A DNA stretch of 64,000 bases. Source: Voacanga thouarsii (lineage: Eukaryota > Streptophyta > Magnoliopsida > Gentianales > Apocynaceae). This document shows positions 48,557 through 60,400 of this stretch, in pieces (position 1 is the first letter of the stretch; every line of letters begins with the position of its first letter). Made by a program: the position numbers and the translations under genes. Under the pieces are notes generated by a model, which did no database searches, was not told the DNA's origin, and saw nothing but the letters and a program-made list of their open reading frames with translations. Location: contig JANUWF010001636.1 in assembly GCA_026120185.1 (NCBI GenBank), positions 744,001-808,000 of the forward strand. Direction: 5' to 3'.

Positions 48557-49010
48557 CACTACAAGAAAATTATGAATCTGCCACGGATTTTTGCCACGGA
48601 ATATATTCCATGGCAATCAGAGATGGATTTTGCCACGAAACAGCAAAATAGAAGCAATTTGCGAGGGAAAAAATACCCTAGCAAATCCGTGGCAATTTGC
48701 CACGGAATTGCTATGGAAATAGTAGCGATGCAAACATATTCCGTCGCAAATCAGTAGCAAAAAAAGGCGCCAAAAAATTATCCCAAATATTAGCCACCGA
48801 TTTGCGATGAAAATATTTCCGTGGCAAAATTATGCCAAACATTAGCCATAAATTTGCCACGGAATCACAAAATAGTGATAAAAAGAAAGGACTAAATGTT
48901 TGTCGTGTTTTCCGTGGCACATCCATGGCTATTTGCCACGGATTTGCCACGAAATCACAAAATTGTCACTAATCCGTGGCAAATTGTCACGGATTTGCCA
49001 CGGCATTTTT
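48557..49010. repeat. Subterminal repeats of element 3 (GTGGC type)
   Basis: Repeats of CCGTGGCAAAT and its complement ATTTGCCACGG form palindromes such as CCGTGGCAA-TTGCCACGG, mixed with a few GTCGC and GTAGC variants near 48740-48770. They continue, thinned, between the tandem repeats as far as about 50720. Confidence 0.85.
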
Positions 49011-50390
49011 TATTCTAATTTATTAATTATATTAGTTTGTATTAATTTTTTTCTATACATTTTAAATAACAACGACGAAATATTTTGTAAGTATCTTAAT
49101 TTATTTATTTTCTAATGCGTTCATTCTTGAAATAGAATTGAAAATAAGATGTATTATTTTTTAGTATCGAAATATACGTTTGTATTAAAATTATAAATTT
49201 TAAAGAAACAATATAATTTTATTTTATTTCGACTGTAAAAATCATTAAAAATTATTTTGAAGAACTATATTATCATTGAGAATACATAAAAAAGTATATT
49301 ACGTAAAGTAATGATAAAAAGAAATGACTAAATTCTTATTATGTGTTTCGTGGCAAACCCGTGGCTATTTGTCACGGATTTGCCACGGAATCACTAAATT
49401 GCCACTAATCCGTGGCAATTCTGTGGCAAATTGCCACGGAATTTTTTTTCCATTTTTTCTAATTTATTAGTTATATTGGTTTGTATTAATTTTTGTTCCA
49501 TACCTTTTAAATAACAATGATGAAATATTTTGTAAGTATCTTGATTTATTTATTTTCTAATAAATTCATTCTTGAAATGAAATTGAAAATAAGATATATT
49601 ATTTTTTAGTATCGAAATATACGTTTGTATTAAAATTATAAATTTTAAAGAAACGATATAATTTTATTTTATTTCGACTGTAAAAGCTATTGAAAATTGT
49701 TTTGAAGAACTATATTATCATTGAAAGTATACAAAAAAGTATATTACGTAAAGTAATGATAAAAAGAAATGACTAAATTCTTGTTATGTGTTCCATGGCA
49801 AATCCATGGCTATTTGCTACAGATTTGCCACGGAATCTTTTTTCCCCATTTTTTCTAATTTATTAGTTATATTGGTTTGTATTAATTTTTGTTTCATACC
49901 TTTTAAATAACAATGACGAAATATTTTGTAAGTATCTTGATTTATTTATTTTCTAATGCGTTCATGCTTGAAATGAAATTAAAAATAAGATTGTAAGTAT
50001 ATTTTGTAAGTATCAAAATATACGTTTATATTAAAATTATAAATTTTAAAGAAACGATATAATTTTATTTTATTTTGACTATAAAAGCCATTGAAAATTG
50101 TTTTGAAGAACTACATTATCATTGAAAGTACACAAAAAAAGTATGTTACCTAAAGTAATGATAAAAAGAAATGACTAAATTCTTGTTGTGTGTTCCGTGG
50201 CAAATCCGTGACTATTTGCCACGGAATCACTAAATTGCCACTAATCCGTGGCAATTCCGTGGCAAATTGCCACTTTTTCTAATTTATTAGTTATATTGGT
50301 TTGTATTACTTTTTGTTCCATATCTTTTAAATAACAACAACGAAATATTTTGTAAGTATCTTGATTTATTTATTTTCTAATGTGTGTGTA
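49010..50390. repeat. About 390-445-bp tandem repeat, a little over three copies
   Basis: The anchor TTCTAATTTATTAGTTATAT (first copy TTCTAATTTATTAATTATAT) begins near 49013, 49458, 49852 and 50277. Each unit combines an AT-rich body (GAAATATTTTGTAAGTATC, ACGTTTRTATTAAAATTATA) with a cluster of GTGGC palindromes, so the array multiplies the presumed binding sites. Confidence 0.85.
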
Positions 50391-50461
50391 TATTAGTGTG
50401 TGTATATATTTGTGTGTGTGTATATGTACTTCAATATGTATGGTGGGTGTGTGTGTGTGTG

Positions 50462-50494
<33 letters not shown>

Positions 50495-50495
50495 G
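50388..50495. repeat. (GT)n/(CT)n/(TA)n microsatellite
   Basis: This is a compound dinucleotide run. A longer version in the same order sits at about 54880-55290 in element 2, with shared flanking sequence. Confidence 0.85.
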
Positions 50496-50824
50496 TATAA
50501 ATCATTTAATAAAAAAGATAGTATAATTGATATTATATAAAATTTTAAAATTATATAAATATACAATATATTTTTTATATTGAATAATATAGTTTTATAT
50601 TAAATATAAATATACAAATTTTTTTGTGTGTTCTGTGGCCAATCTATGACTATTTGCCACGAAATCACAAAAATCGCTACTAATCCCTAACAAATCCATG
50701 GCAGATTACCACAGATTTGCTACAATATTTTTTCATTTTTTTGTTCTATTTTTTCTGAGATAATCTGCCCAAAAAAAAAAAATCATTTTTTTTTTCAAAC
50801 ACTTAGAAAATTTCTTCTTCTTCT

Positions 50825-51230
50825 TAGATTTCCCAATTTCTTCTTCTTCCTGCTCCCTCTTCCTCCTACCCCGCTCCGCCCTTCTGACCCCCTCCACGTA
50901 CCCCACCCCTGCCCCCTTCACCACCTCCACTTCTCCCCCGCTCTTCTCACCCCCCGCTCCTCCTACCATCCCTTGCCCACTCTCCCCTCCCCCGCAGCCC
51001 CTTCTCCCCCCCCAAGCAACCCCCGCTCCCCCCGCAGCGTTCCTTACCCACTCTCCTTGCGAGCCCCCCTCCTGTCTCCACCTCCTCGTCGAGATCTCGT
51101 CACCCGGCGCACCTAGCCCGCGGCCCCCACCCCGTAGCCCCCAGCTCATCCCGAGCTCCCCCAGCCTGCGACCCCGAGCTTCCCGCGAGTCCCCCCTCCC
51201 GCCTCCGCCTCCCACCTCCGTTCTCCTTCT
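50825..51230. repeat. C-rich/CT-rich island of element 3
   Basis: This has the same character and relative place as 5516-5985 and 55555-56085: C-run rich on plus, G-run rich on minus. The 168-codon Gly/Arg-rich minus frame across it is an artefact. Confidence 0.85.
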
Positions 51231-51284
51231 CTCTGACACTATTTTTTGCTTCTGCCTATTCTAAGAACAGTTGTCTTGCTTTAG

Positions 51285-51378
51285 GTGCACAACAAGAGAA
51301 GTGATTCTAGTGATAGTTTGGAAAATGTTGAACCAGCCAAGCTGCCCAGTAATTTGGTTATGTCTTTGGACAAAGAGG
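51285..51378 (+). pseudogene. Captured host exon, gene not recognised
   Basis: A 94-bp segment is bounded by a good acceptor (TTGCTTTAG) and a donor (AAAGAG/GTGAGC). It reads VHNKRSDSSDSLENVEPAKL, then PSNLVMSLDKE. The composition is that of a normal protein rather than transposon or repeat DNA. It lies in the interval where element 3 also carries the L37a exon. I cannot name the source gene. Confidence 0.5.
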
Positions 51379-51820
51379 TGAGCTTTTGTATTCTGAGATG
51401 AAATTTGGTTGCTAGGTTGAGCCATCACTGGAGTTTTTCTTGAAAATATGGTATGTGCTGAGCACTTTCTTAGTATTTTGTTTTTGGCTATCTTTTGTTT
51501 AAGACTTGGATCTCCTTTCCAGGTGCAATTTGACGGAAAATGGTAAAAAGTGGCTTTTCTTGACTTTCAAGGGCACTTCTGATAATAGAGGTTAAGTGTT
51601 TGTGAGCTGCAGGTTGTGAAGCTAAGTTTTTTGGTTTTCATTGTCTTTAGCAACCTTTGCCACCTCTAGTTATCACAGACAGGCCTCTTCTGAAGCATTT
51701 AAAAATAATATCCAGATACTGATCTTTAGTTGATTCACTTTATACTGTTAATTTTTGTTGGGTTGTGTGTATGCATTGCGAATTGCCAGCTATCAAATTC
51801 TGGTGAAAGTAAGGACGTAA

Positions 51821-52431
<611 letters not shown>

Positions 52432-52498
52432 GAATGATAGGTTATCATTCCTCATGAGTGATGAGTGATCATTCTCCATGGGTAATGGGTGATTATCC
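52432..52498 (+). promoter_or_regulatory. Leader stem-loop triplet (module 3)
   Basis: Three hairpins at 24-bp spacing: GAATGAT, AGGTT, ATCATTC; GAGTGAT, GAGTG, ATCATTC; and GGGTAAT, GGGTG, ATTATCC. Pairing holds allowing G-T/G-U pairs, although the loops have drifted. Confidence 0.75.
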
Positions 52499-52548
52499 TT
52501 TTATTGTTGTGATAGTTAAATTTTTTTTTTTCAAATGTTGTTGATTTT

Positions 52549-52600
52549 GTGGTGACTTTGTGCCTAGAAACGTTCAGTATACAGGGGAAACTCTGTCGAT
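52549..52600 (+). promoter_or_regulatory. Conserved leader block (module 3)
   Basis: This copy reads GTGGTGACTTTGTGCCTAGA, then CAGTATACAGGGGAAACTC, then TGTCG and a T-run. A little further on, GATTACCCTTAAGCTT at about 52642-52657 is also found just before the TNP2 gene of element 2 (57400-57415), so similarity extends into the TNP2 leader before breaking off. Confidence 0.7.
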
Positions 52601-52756
52601 TTTTTTTTTTTTTTTTGCCATCTTGATACTCCAAATAAGTTGATTACCCTTAAGCTTAATTTTATACAATAGATTTTAATGCCTAAGCATCTTCTTAATG
52701 TAAAGAAAATTTGAGAAAGGTCATAAACTTGACCTTATCTAACCAAAGCAATTAGA

Positions 52757-53237
52757 CTAACATCTGCCTCTCAAAATTTTTTCCAGATCCCTGAGTTTTT
52801 TCTTCTCATATTTGGCCTTAAAACGTGCTTGTCTTAGCCTCTTTGTTTGATCTTCCAACTTTGCATTAGAGATTTCTTCCATCAATTTCTTTTCACGTTC
52901 CAGTATCTCAATGGTCATTTTCTTCTCAAGTGTGTGTGAGAAAGAACCTGAACAAGTCTTGATTAGGGTCTCCAAGCTCCTAAACTTTCTGTAAGGCCAT
53001 CTACGAATTTCCAACTCCCTACATATTTTTTTGAGACTGGTTCGGCAAACATTCAGTTGATATTTCAAAATTTGACCACATCTCAAATGAATTAAAATTA
53101 TCCATCAGAGGAACAGTATCAAAACTAGTATGTTGAATAGATAGTTCAAATTGGAAATCCAAAACAGCATGTTCATAACTTTGATTGGAAACTATTTCAA
53201 AATTTGACCACCTCTCAAACGAATTACAACTATCCAT
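52757..53237 (-). pseudogene. RWP-RK (RKD-like) transcription factor gene fragment
   Basis: The start ATG at 53237 gives MDSCNSFERWSNFEIVSNQS, and a related MDNFNSFEMWSNFEI follows at about 53103. After a frame change near 53060 comes the RWP-RK DNA-binding domain, QLNVCRTSLKKICRELEIRR then WPYRKF, then a coiled segment and the LRQARFKAKYEKKK motif seen in RKD proteins, ending at 52757. RKD factors act in egg-cell and embryo gene control. The N-terminus is short, and the domain start (the usual PISKAAK part) is missing. A CT-rich 5' leader extends to about 53440. It may be a captured gene or a host relic. Confidence 0.75.
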
Positions 53238-53442
53238 CCTTGTGGTGCTGAATAAGAAATCTTGGTGCCTTTGTAGTTTTCACTAATGCCTAATGACTAA
53301 GAGATATATATGTTTGTGCGGGAAGAGGGGAGGGAAGGCTGGGGAGGAGAGAAAAAGACAAGGAGGAAGAGGAAGAGACAAGGAGAGAAAGAGATAAGGA
53401 GAAAGATGAAGAGACAATGAGAGAAAGAGATAAGGAAGAAGA

Positions 53443-54640
53443 CACTACAAGAAAGTCAGCAAATTGCGACGGATTTTTGCGACGGCCAAAATCAGTCGCA
53501 AATTTGCGACGGCTCACCGACGGAAAAAAGGAAAAAGAAATGTAGTTGACCGACCGTCGCAAATCCGTCGCAAAATTAGCGACGGATTTGCGACGGATTT
53601 AGGAATTCCGTGGCAAATCCGTCGCAAAATTAGCGACGGATTTGCGACAGAAATTAATTTTTTAATAAAAAAATTGTAGAAAAAATTTCAAAAAAATGCT
53701 CTAGCAAATCCGTCGCAGAAAAATTGCGACGGATTTACTTCCGTCGCAAATCCGTAGCAAAATTGCGATGGATTTGCGACGGTTTTTTTTTTAATTTTAA
53801 GAAAATTAATTTATTTTTTAATTTTAGAAATCCGTCGCAAAATTGCTACGGATATGCGACGGATGTTTTTTAATTTTAAGAAAATTAATTTATTTTTTAT
53901 TTTTAGAAATTCGTTGCAAATCCGTAGCAGAAAAATTGCGACGGATTTATTCCGTCGCAAATCCGTAGCAAAATTGCGATGGATTTTTTTTACATTTTAA
54001 GAAAATTAATTTATTTTTTATTTTTTAGAAATTCGTCGCTAATCCGTAGCAAAATTGCGACGGATTTTTTTTTCATTTTAAGAAAATTAATTTATTTTTT
54101 ATTTTTTAGAAATCCGTAGCTAATCCGTAGCAAAATTTGCTACGGATTTATTCCGTCTCAAATCCGTAGCAAATTTGCGACGCATTTGCAACGGGTTTTT
54201 TTTTTAATTTTAAGAAAATTAATTTATTTTTTATTTTTAGAAATCCATCGCAAATCCGTAGCAAATTTGCGACGATTTTTTTTTTAATTTTAAGAAAGTT
54301 AATTTATTTTTTATTTTTAGAAATCCGTCGCAAATCCGTAGCAAAATTTGCTACGGATTTATTTCGTCTCAAATTCATAGCAATTTTGCGACGGATTTTT
54401 TTTAAATTTTAAGAAAATTAATTTATTTTTTATTTTTAGAAATCCGTAGCAAAATTTGCTACGGATTTATTCCATCTCAAATCCGTAGCAATTTTGCGAC
54501 GGATTTTTTTTTTTAATTTTAAGAAAATTAATTTATTTTTTATTTTTAGAAATCCGTCGCAAAATTGCTACAGATTTGCGACGGATTGGTGTTTTCTTTA
54601 AAATTACGACGGATTGATGTTTTCTATAGAATGAAGTTTA
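53443..54640. repeat. Left subterminal array of element 2 (GTCGC and GTAGC types)
   Basis: Palindromes include CCGTCGCAAATTTGCGACGG-like and CCGTAGCAAAATTTGCTACGG-like pairs. They are separated by a repeated spacer (TTTTAAGAAAATTAATTTAT), with about 11 spacers at 90-120 bp intervals between 53800 and 54545. The units are shorter and more uniform than in element 1. Confidence 0.9.
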
Positions 54641-54875
54641 AAAAAAATTATCGTTGTAAATAATTTTAATCTAAAATATTTAAAGTTACTTATTAAGGAT
54701 TTTTTTGTATAATTTTGTATACTATATATACACATGAGTGTTATTATCATAGAATATGTCCATGATTTTCTTACTAATATTGTTTATTGTATAAAATATT
54801 CTTACATGTTCTTTGTAGATAATTTTATAAATTGAGTAATAAGGAGTTTCATTAATTATTAAGAAAACTTCATTA

Positions 54876-54926
54876 ATATATATATATATATATATATGAA
54901 TATATATGTATATATATGAATATGTC

Positions 54927-54957
<31 letters not shown>

Positions 54958-55254
54958 GTGATTATGTTTGTATACATGTGCGTATTTACATATGTATATG
55001 ATATGTGTGTGTATCTATACATATAAATAAATGCTTGTGAGTGTATATATAAATATATAATATGAATATATATATATGTGTGTGTGTGTGCGTGTGTGTG
55101 TGTGTGTGTGTGCTTATGATTGTGTGTGTATATGTACTTTAATATATATGGTTTGGGTGTGTGTGTGTGTGTGTCTATGTATAAAATATGTATGTGTGTG
55201 TGTGTGTGTGTGTGTATATTTGGGTTATATTGTATATGAATTTATGCGTATATT

Positions 55255-55285
<31 letters not shown>

Positions 55286-55290
55286 GTAAA
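54876..55290. repeat. Compound (TA)n and (GT)n microsatellite
   Basis: Long TA and TG runs produce spurious frames such as a Cys/Val-rich 74-codon one. The sequence after it (AAAAAAGATAGTATA, TTGAATAATATAGTTTTATA) is shared with 50505-50600 of element 3. Confidence 0.9.
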
Positions 55291-55384
55291 AATAATTTAA
55301 CAAAAAAGATAGTATATAAATATAAAAAAATATTTTTTTATTTTTGAATAATATAGTTTTATATTGAATATAAATATACAAATT

Positions 55385-55475
55385 TTTGTTGTGTATTTCG
55401 TGGTTAATCTGTGATTATTTGTCACGAAATCACAAAATTACAATTCATTTCTGATAAATTCGTGACATTTTTTCG
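55385..55475. repeat. GTGGC-type subterminal remnant inside element 2
   Basis: TTTCGTGGTTAATCTGTGA, then ATTTGTCACGAAATCACAAA, matches 50630-50675 of element 3 (CTGTGGCCAATCTATGACTA, TTTGCCACGAAATCACAAA). Element 2 thus contains both its own GTCGC/GTAGC array and a decayed piece of the GTGGC type. Confidence 0.7.
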
Positions 55476-55554
55476 AATCTTTTTTCCAAATTTTTTAAAA
55501 TAATCTACCCAAAAAAAAAAAAAATAATTTTTGAACAACCACTTTTCTTCTTCC

Positions 55555-56085
55555 CCTAGCTCCCTCCTTCTTCCCCCCCTGCCCGCCTCCTATCAGATCT
55601 GCATTTTCACCGAGTTTCCCCCCTCCCACTTGCCGCGCCGTTTCTCTTCCTGCCGCCACCCCCTCTCGTCGCCTCCCGCCGCCTCCCCCTTGCAGCGCCG
55701 GCTCCCCCCGTCTCTCCCCTCCCCGCTGCGGTCCCCTTCCCCGTTTCTCTCCCCCTCCCCCGCCGTCGTCCCCTCTCCCCACCCCCGCCGTCCCCTCCCT
55801 CGTTCTCTCCCTCCCCCCGCCCCGGTTGCCGTCCCCCTCCCCCCACCCCCGCTGCCGTCCCCTCCCCTCGTTTCTCTCCCCCCGCCTTCCCCCGCAGGGG
55901 CTCTCCCCCTCCGCCCCCGCGGCTCCACCCCTCCCCTCGGCTACCCCCTCTCGCCCCTCGCGGGTCCCCCTCCCCCGAGGCTATCCCCCCACCCCGGCCC
56001 CCTTCTCCCCCCCTCTCCGCCTTCCGCCAACCACCCCCAGCCCCCTTCTCCGTCCCCCCCCCCCTTTCCCAATCGTAGACAATCC
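55555..56085. repeat. C-rich/CT-rich island of element 2
   Basis: This is the same class of island as 5516-5985. It gives a 192-codon Pro/Ser-rich plus frame and Gly/Arg-rich minus frames, which I treat as composition artefacts. Confidence 0.85.
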
Positions 56086-56109
56086 CCCTTCTCCTATATT
56101 ATTGTTTAA

Positions 56110-56860
56110 TTTCTGCCCAAAACACTTAAAACCTGCTTCTTCACACTCCAAATTCGGAGCATTCTCCACGAATTGTAGAATTCAAGAAATTCAACCAGGG
56201 GAGACTAAGGTTGAATCATCAAAGCATATAAGAGGCCTTAGTCATCACTCAACATCAATCTCCAAAATAAGTAAATATCATTCTTTTTTTAAACTCTTAC
56301 ATCATTTTTTATTTTGAGAACGGTAGTAGTAGGTGATATTTTGTGATGGAGAATGGAATAATATATTATGTGCTTAGCAGTGAATTTGCTATGTGGTATG
56401 TGATGTGTATTACAAGCACTGAATTGCTTAAATGTTAACTACTATGCTCACTATTAATAGTATTTACTAGTATGACAATTATTAGTTCTTATTACTTGTT
56501 GACTATTAAAACTGCTATTCCATAATATTAATACTTTTATTCATATGTTTATCTAATATTATTATTGACTATTTATTAAATATAAGGGGGGCAAAAAATT
56601 ATTTTCAATAGTATATTAGCATTACTACTAATATTATATTAGGGGGGAAAAATATTTTCAATATTATATTAGTATTACTACTAATATTTTTTTATAACAT
56701 TATTTTTTAATATAAAATTGTTTGATAATAATTACTATTTAACGTTTAGTAGTATACTACACGTCAATAATTAGTACTTACTATTTTTTAATGATAAGTT
56801 GGCTACCAACAAATACCAATTGCATCTTTTTTTCTTTTTCTTTTTTTTTAACTTATATGA
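56110..56860 (+). other. Untranslated region between C-rich island and leader of element 2
   Basis: A possible leader exon (CCAGGGGAGACTAAGGTTGAA, about 56195-56215) is followed by AT-rich sequence with a repeated ATTTTCAATAKTATATTAG stretch near 56600 and 56655. I see no coding signal. Confidence 0.35.
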
Positions 56861-56872
56861 ATGGATCCCCGT

Positions 56873-56939
56873 GAGTGATGGGTTATCATTCCTCGTGAGT
56901 GATGGGTGATCATTCCCCATGGGTAATGAGTGATTACCC
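56873..56939 (+). promoter_or_regulatory. Leader stem-loop triplet (module 4), upstream of TNP2
   Basis: Three hairpins: GAGTGAT, GGGTT, ATCATTC; GAGTGAT, GGGTG, ATCATTC; and GGGTAAT, GAGTG, ATTACCC. All are at 24-bp spacing, about 560 bp before the TNP2 start. Confidence 0.78.
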
Positions 56940-57003
56940 TTACATTAGTCATATTGAATAATTGTTTTGACAGTTAATATTTTTTTTTCAATGTTGTTGA
57001 TGT

Positions 57004-57057
57004 TGTGGTGGCTTGGTGCCTAGAAACGTCCAGTATATAGGGGAAACTCTGCCGAAA
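57004..57057 (+). promoter_or_regulatory. Conserved leader block (module 4)
   Basis: This copy reads GTGGTGGCTTGGTGCCTAGA, then CCAGTATATAGGGGAAACTC, then TGCCGAAA. The TATATAGGGG here is the best TATA-like core of the set. Confidence 0.72.
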
Positions 57058-57497
57058 TTCCTAATGAATTTTGCACTGGTGGTTGTGTTTATGGTTGTTG
57101 GTTTAACATGAATTTTGATTGTTAGTTGGTGGCTGAGTTGGTTGATGCTTCATGGTTTAAATCTAGTTGCTTATTGAGGTATTGTAAGAGAAGTTAATAA
57201 TTTTAATTCTGTGCTAAGTATATTGGGTGTCTATATAAACATGATTGGGAAACCGATTAGTGTTTTGCGACGATGGTTCACCATCACAAGCCCACGTATG
57301 ATGCACGATAAAGAAGTATATATAAATTACTAAAAAAGTATTTCATGAAACATGTAGTTGGCTATTCATGTATTTATAATTGTTGTTTATAGTAACATGA
57401 AGATGATTACCCTTAAGCTTTCCTAAACCTTTTATTGCGTACATGCATAAACTCACAGTTAAACCTCTTTGTCGCATAATATATGTTGAATATATAG

Positions 57498-60400
57498 ATG
57501 GAAGATCGCGGTTAGATGTATAGAAGGCGGTTGCCCGGTAAAAGGGTTTACTACTAAATTTGAGCAGGGGGTGTAGGGATTTATTGCGTTCGCTTTATCG
57601 AATTCTACGTCTGGTAAAATCAGATGTCCTTGCACAAAATGCAAGAACATGAAATTTGACTCTCCGGACCAAGTTGAGATCCATTTGTATAGATATGGGT
57701 TTGTTAGCAATTACCATCGGTGGATTTGTCACGGTGAACCTTACTATGTAAATCAAAGCATGGCTACCTCAACATCTAGTACAGCTCAAGCTGATTCAGG
57801 TTCTAGAAATCCGTATCTGGAAATGAACATTGATGTGGCGGGCCCTAATTTTAATTTGGAAAGACCGTTGGATGAGCAAATTGGAGAACCTCCTAACGCG
57901 GAAGCGCAGAAGTTTTATGATATGCTGGGGGCAGTAGACACTCCTATATGGGAAGGGTGTACGAACCACTCGGTGCTTTCGTTAGTTTCAAGGCTATTAA
58001 ATGTTAAGTTTGAAAATAACGTATCTGATAAAGCTTTTAACCAAGTTGTGCAGCTTATAAAAGAGGTGGTCCCAAGTAGCAACAAGATACCTGATGACTT
58101 TTATCAAATGAAGAAGTTAGTATCTGGGTTGGGGTTGCCTGTTCAAAAGATAGATGTATGCAGTAATGGATGCATGCTTTATTGGAAGGTTGATATCAAT
58201 TTGAAAGAATGCAAATTTTGCAGGCATGCTCGGTACGTGCCTAGAAAATGACGAAAAAAAAGAAAGGTTAGGCTCGAGATCCCTATGAAAAAAATGTACT
58301 ACTTTCCGATTACACCAAGGCTGCAGAGGTTGTATGTATCAAAAACTACAGCTGAACACATGAGTTGGCATGCAAAGGCTAAGGTCGAAGATGGAAACAT
58401 GAGCCATCCGAGAGATGGTGAGGCTTGGCAGCACTTTGACCGGATTCATCCAGATTTTGCAAAGGAAGTTCGGAATGTAAGATTGGGACTTTGTACTGAT
58501 GGCTTCTCGCCGTTTGGCATGTCAGGAAAGCAGTATTCATGTTGGCCAGTTATTGTCACTCCTTATAACCTTCCACCATGGTTATGCATGAAAGATCCTG
58601 TGATGTTTTTAACAATCATTGTACCGGGACCAAAGAATCCGAAACATAAAATTGATGTTTATCTTCAACCATTAATAGAAGAATTGAATCATTTGTGGAC
58701 TGAAGGTGTTGTTACATATGACATAGCAAAGAAACAAAACTTCCAGATGCGTGCTGCACTAATGTGGACTATTAACGACTTTCCTGCCTATGGAATGATG
58801 AGTGGATGGAGCACAGTTGGAAGATTATCATGTCCATATTGTATGAAGAGGTCAAAGTCTTTTCATCTACAACATGGTGGTAAACACTCATGGTTTGACT
58901 GCCACCGTCGCTTCTTACCCATGGATCACCCATTTCGACGGGATACAACATCATTTAAGAGAGATAAGGGCTCTGATATGTTCCAACCTATTCTACGTCC
59001 CACTGGGGATGACTTGTGGAGCAGTGTTTGTCAGTATTCGAAAATAACAGAGTCGGGAAGAGAACTTGGGAGATCGGAAGGTAGATATGTGAGTCATAAT
59101 TGGGCTAAACGGAGTATTTTTTGGGATTTGCCCTATTGGCGAACGCATTTGGTTCGTCATAATGTTGACGTAATGCATAATGAAAAGAATGTGTTCGATA
59201 ATGTCTTCAATACAGTTATGGATGTGAAGGGCAAGGCTAAAGACAATCTGAAGACCCGTCGTGACGTTGAAATATATTGCAATAGGCCAGAACTACATGT
59301 GTGTAACGTCGAAGAAGGGAGGATAGCAATACCTAAGGCATGTTACACGTTGACCGTAGAACAAAAGAAAATGTTGCTTGAGTGGTTGAAAGGATTAACT
59401 CTTCCAGATAGATATGCATCGAATCTTTGTAGATGTGTTTATTTTAATGAACTGAAGCTGTCCGGCATGAAAAGCCATGATTGTCATATCTTCATGGAAA
59501 GATTACTTTCGATTGCCCTTAGAGAATTCCTTCCAGTTAATGTTTGGGGAACTTTGACAGAATTAAGTCTGTTTTTTCGAGACATTTGTGCTCCTAAATT
59601 GTCTGTATCTCATATGATGAAGTTGGAGCAAGAGATACCGGTTCTTCTATGTAAGCTAGAGAAGATTTTTCCTCCAGGTTTTTTCGATGTTATGGAACAT
59701 CTCTTGGTTCATTTGCCTTACGAAGCAAGGGTTTGCGGTCCTGTACAATATAGATAGATGTATCCTTTTGAGAGGTAGTTGTCATTATCAAAATTTTGCT
59801 ACAGCTAGCTGTAGTCATTGCATAATACTTATTATCATACTTTGAATTATGCCAGGTTCTTGTTTCGTTTAAAGTTAAAGGTAAAAAACAAGGCATGAGT
59901 AGAAGGGTCAATTTGCAATGCTTATCTTGTTGAGGAAACATCTACATTCTTCTCCTATTATTTTGAGGCACATGTGCGGACAAAACATGTATCCATGGCT
60001 CGCAACGATGAAGGTGTGGTCGGGCGTGAAGTAGATGAAGCTTCGTTGTCAATATGCAATATTTATGGGAAGATCTTAGGAAAGATTCAAACTCGATTCC
60101 TCTCTCATGAAGAATACAAAGTGGCAAGAAATTATATATTACTTAACTGTGAAGAGGTCCAACCATATATTAGGTGAGATGCTTGCCCCTCTGGTTGATA
60201 TTAGAAATAAAATCCATTGCTAATTGTGACATTTTCTTCTCTACAGTGAGTTCACATCTCGTTTACAATCTTCAATCCCAAACATTTCGGAATTGGATGT
60301 AGAAAGAAGGATAGAGAATGAGTTCGCAGGATGGTTTACAGATTATGTATGATCTTCTTTAATCAGTTAAATTTCTTTACACGTGAACATATGTTGTTAG

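Noticed and set aside
53290..53562. 90-codon minus frame across the element 2 terminus
   Set aside because: It is Ser/Leu-rich from a CT-rich tract and then crosses the CACTA terminus, so it joins unrelated sequences.
55076..55381. Cys/Val-rich and Tyr/Ile-rich frames
   Set aside because: They are translations of (GT)n and (TA)n microsatellites.
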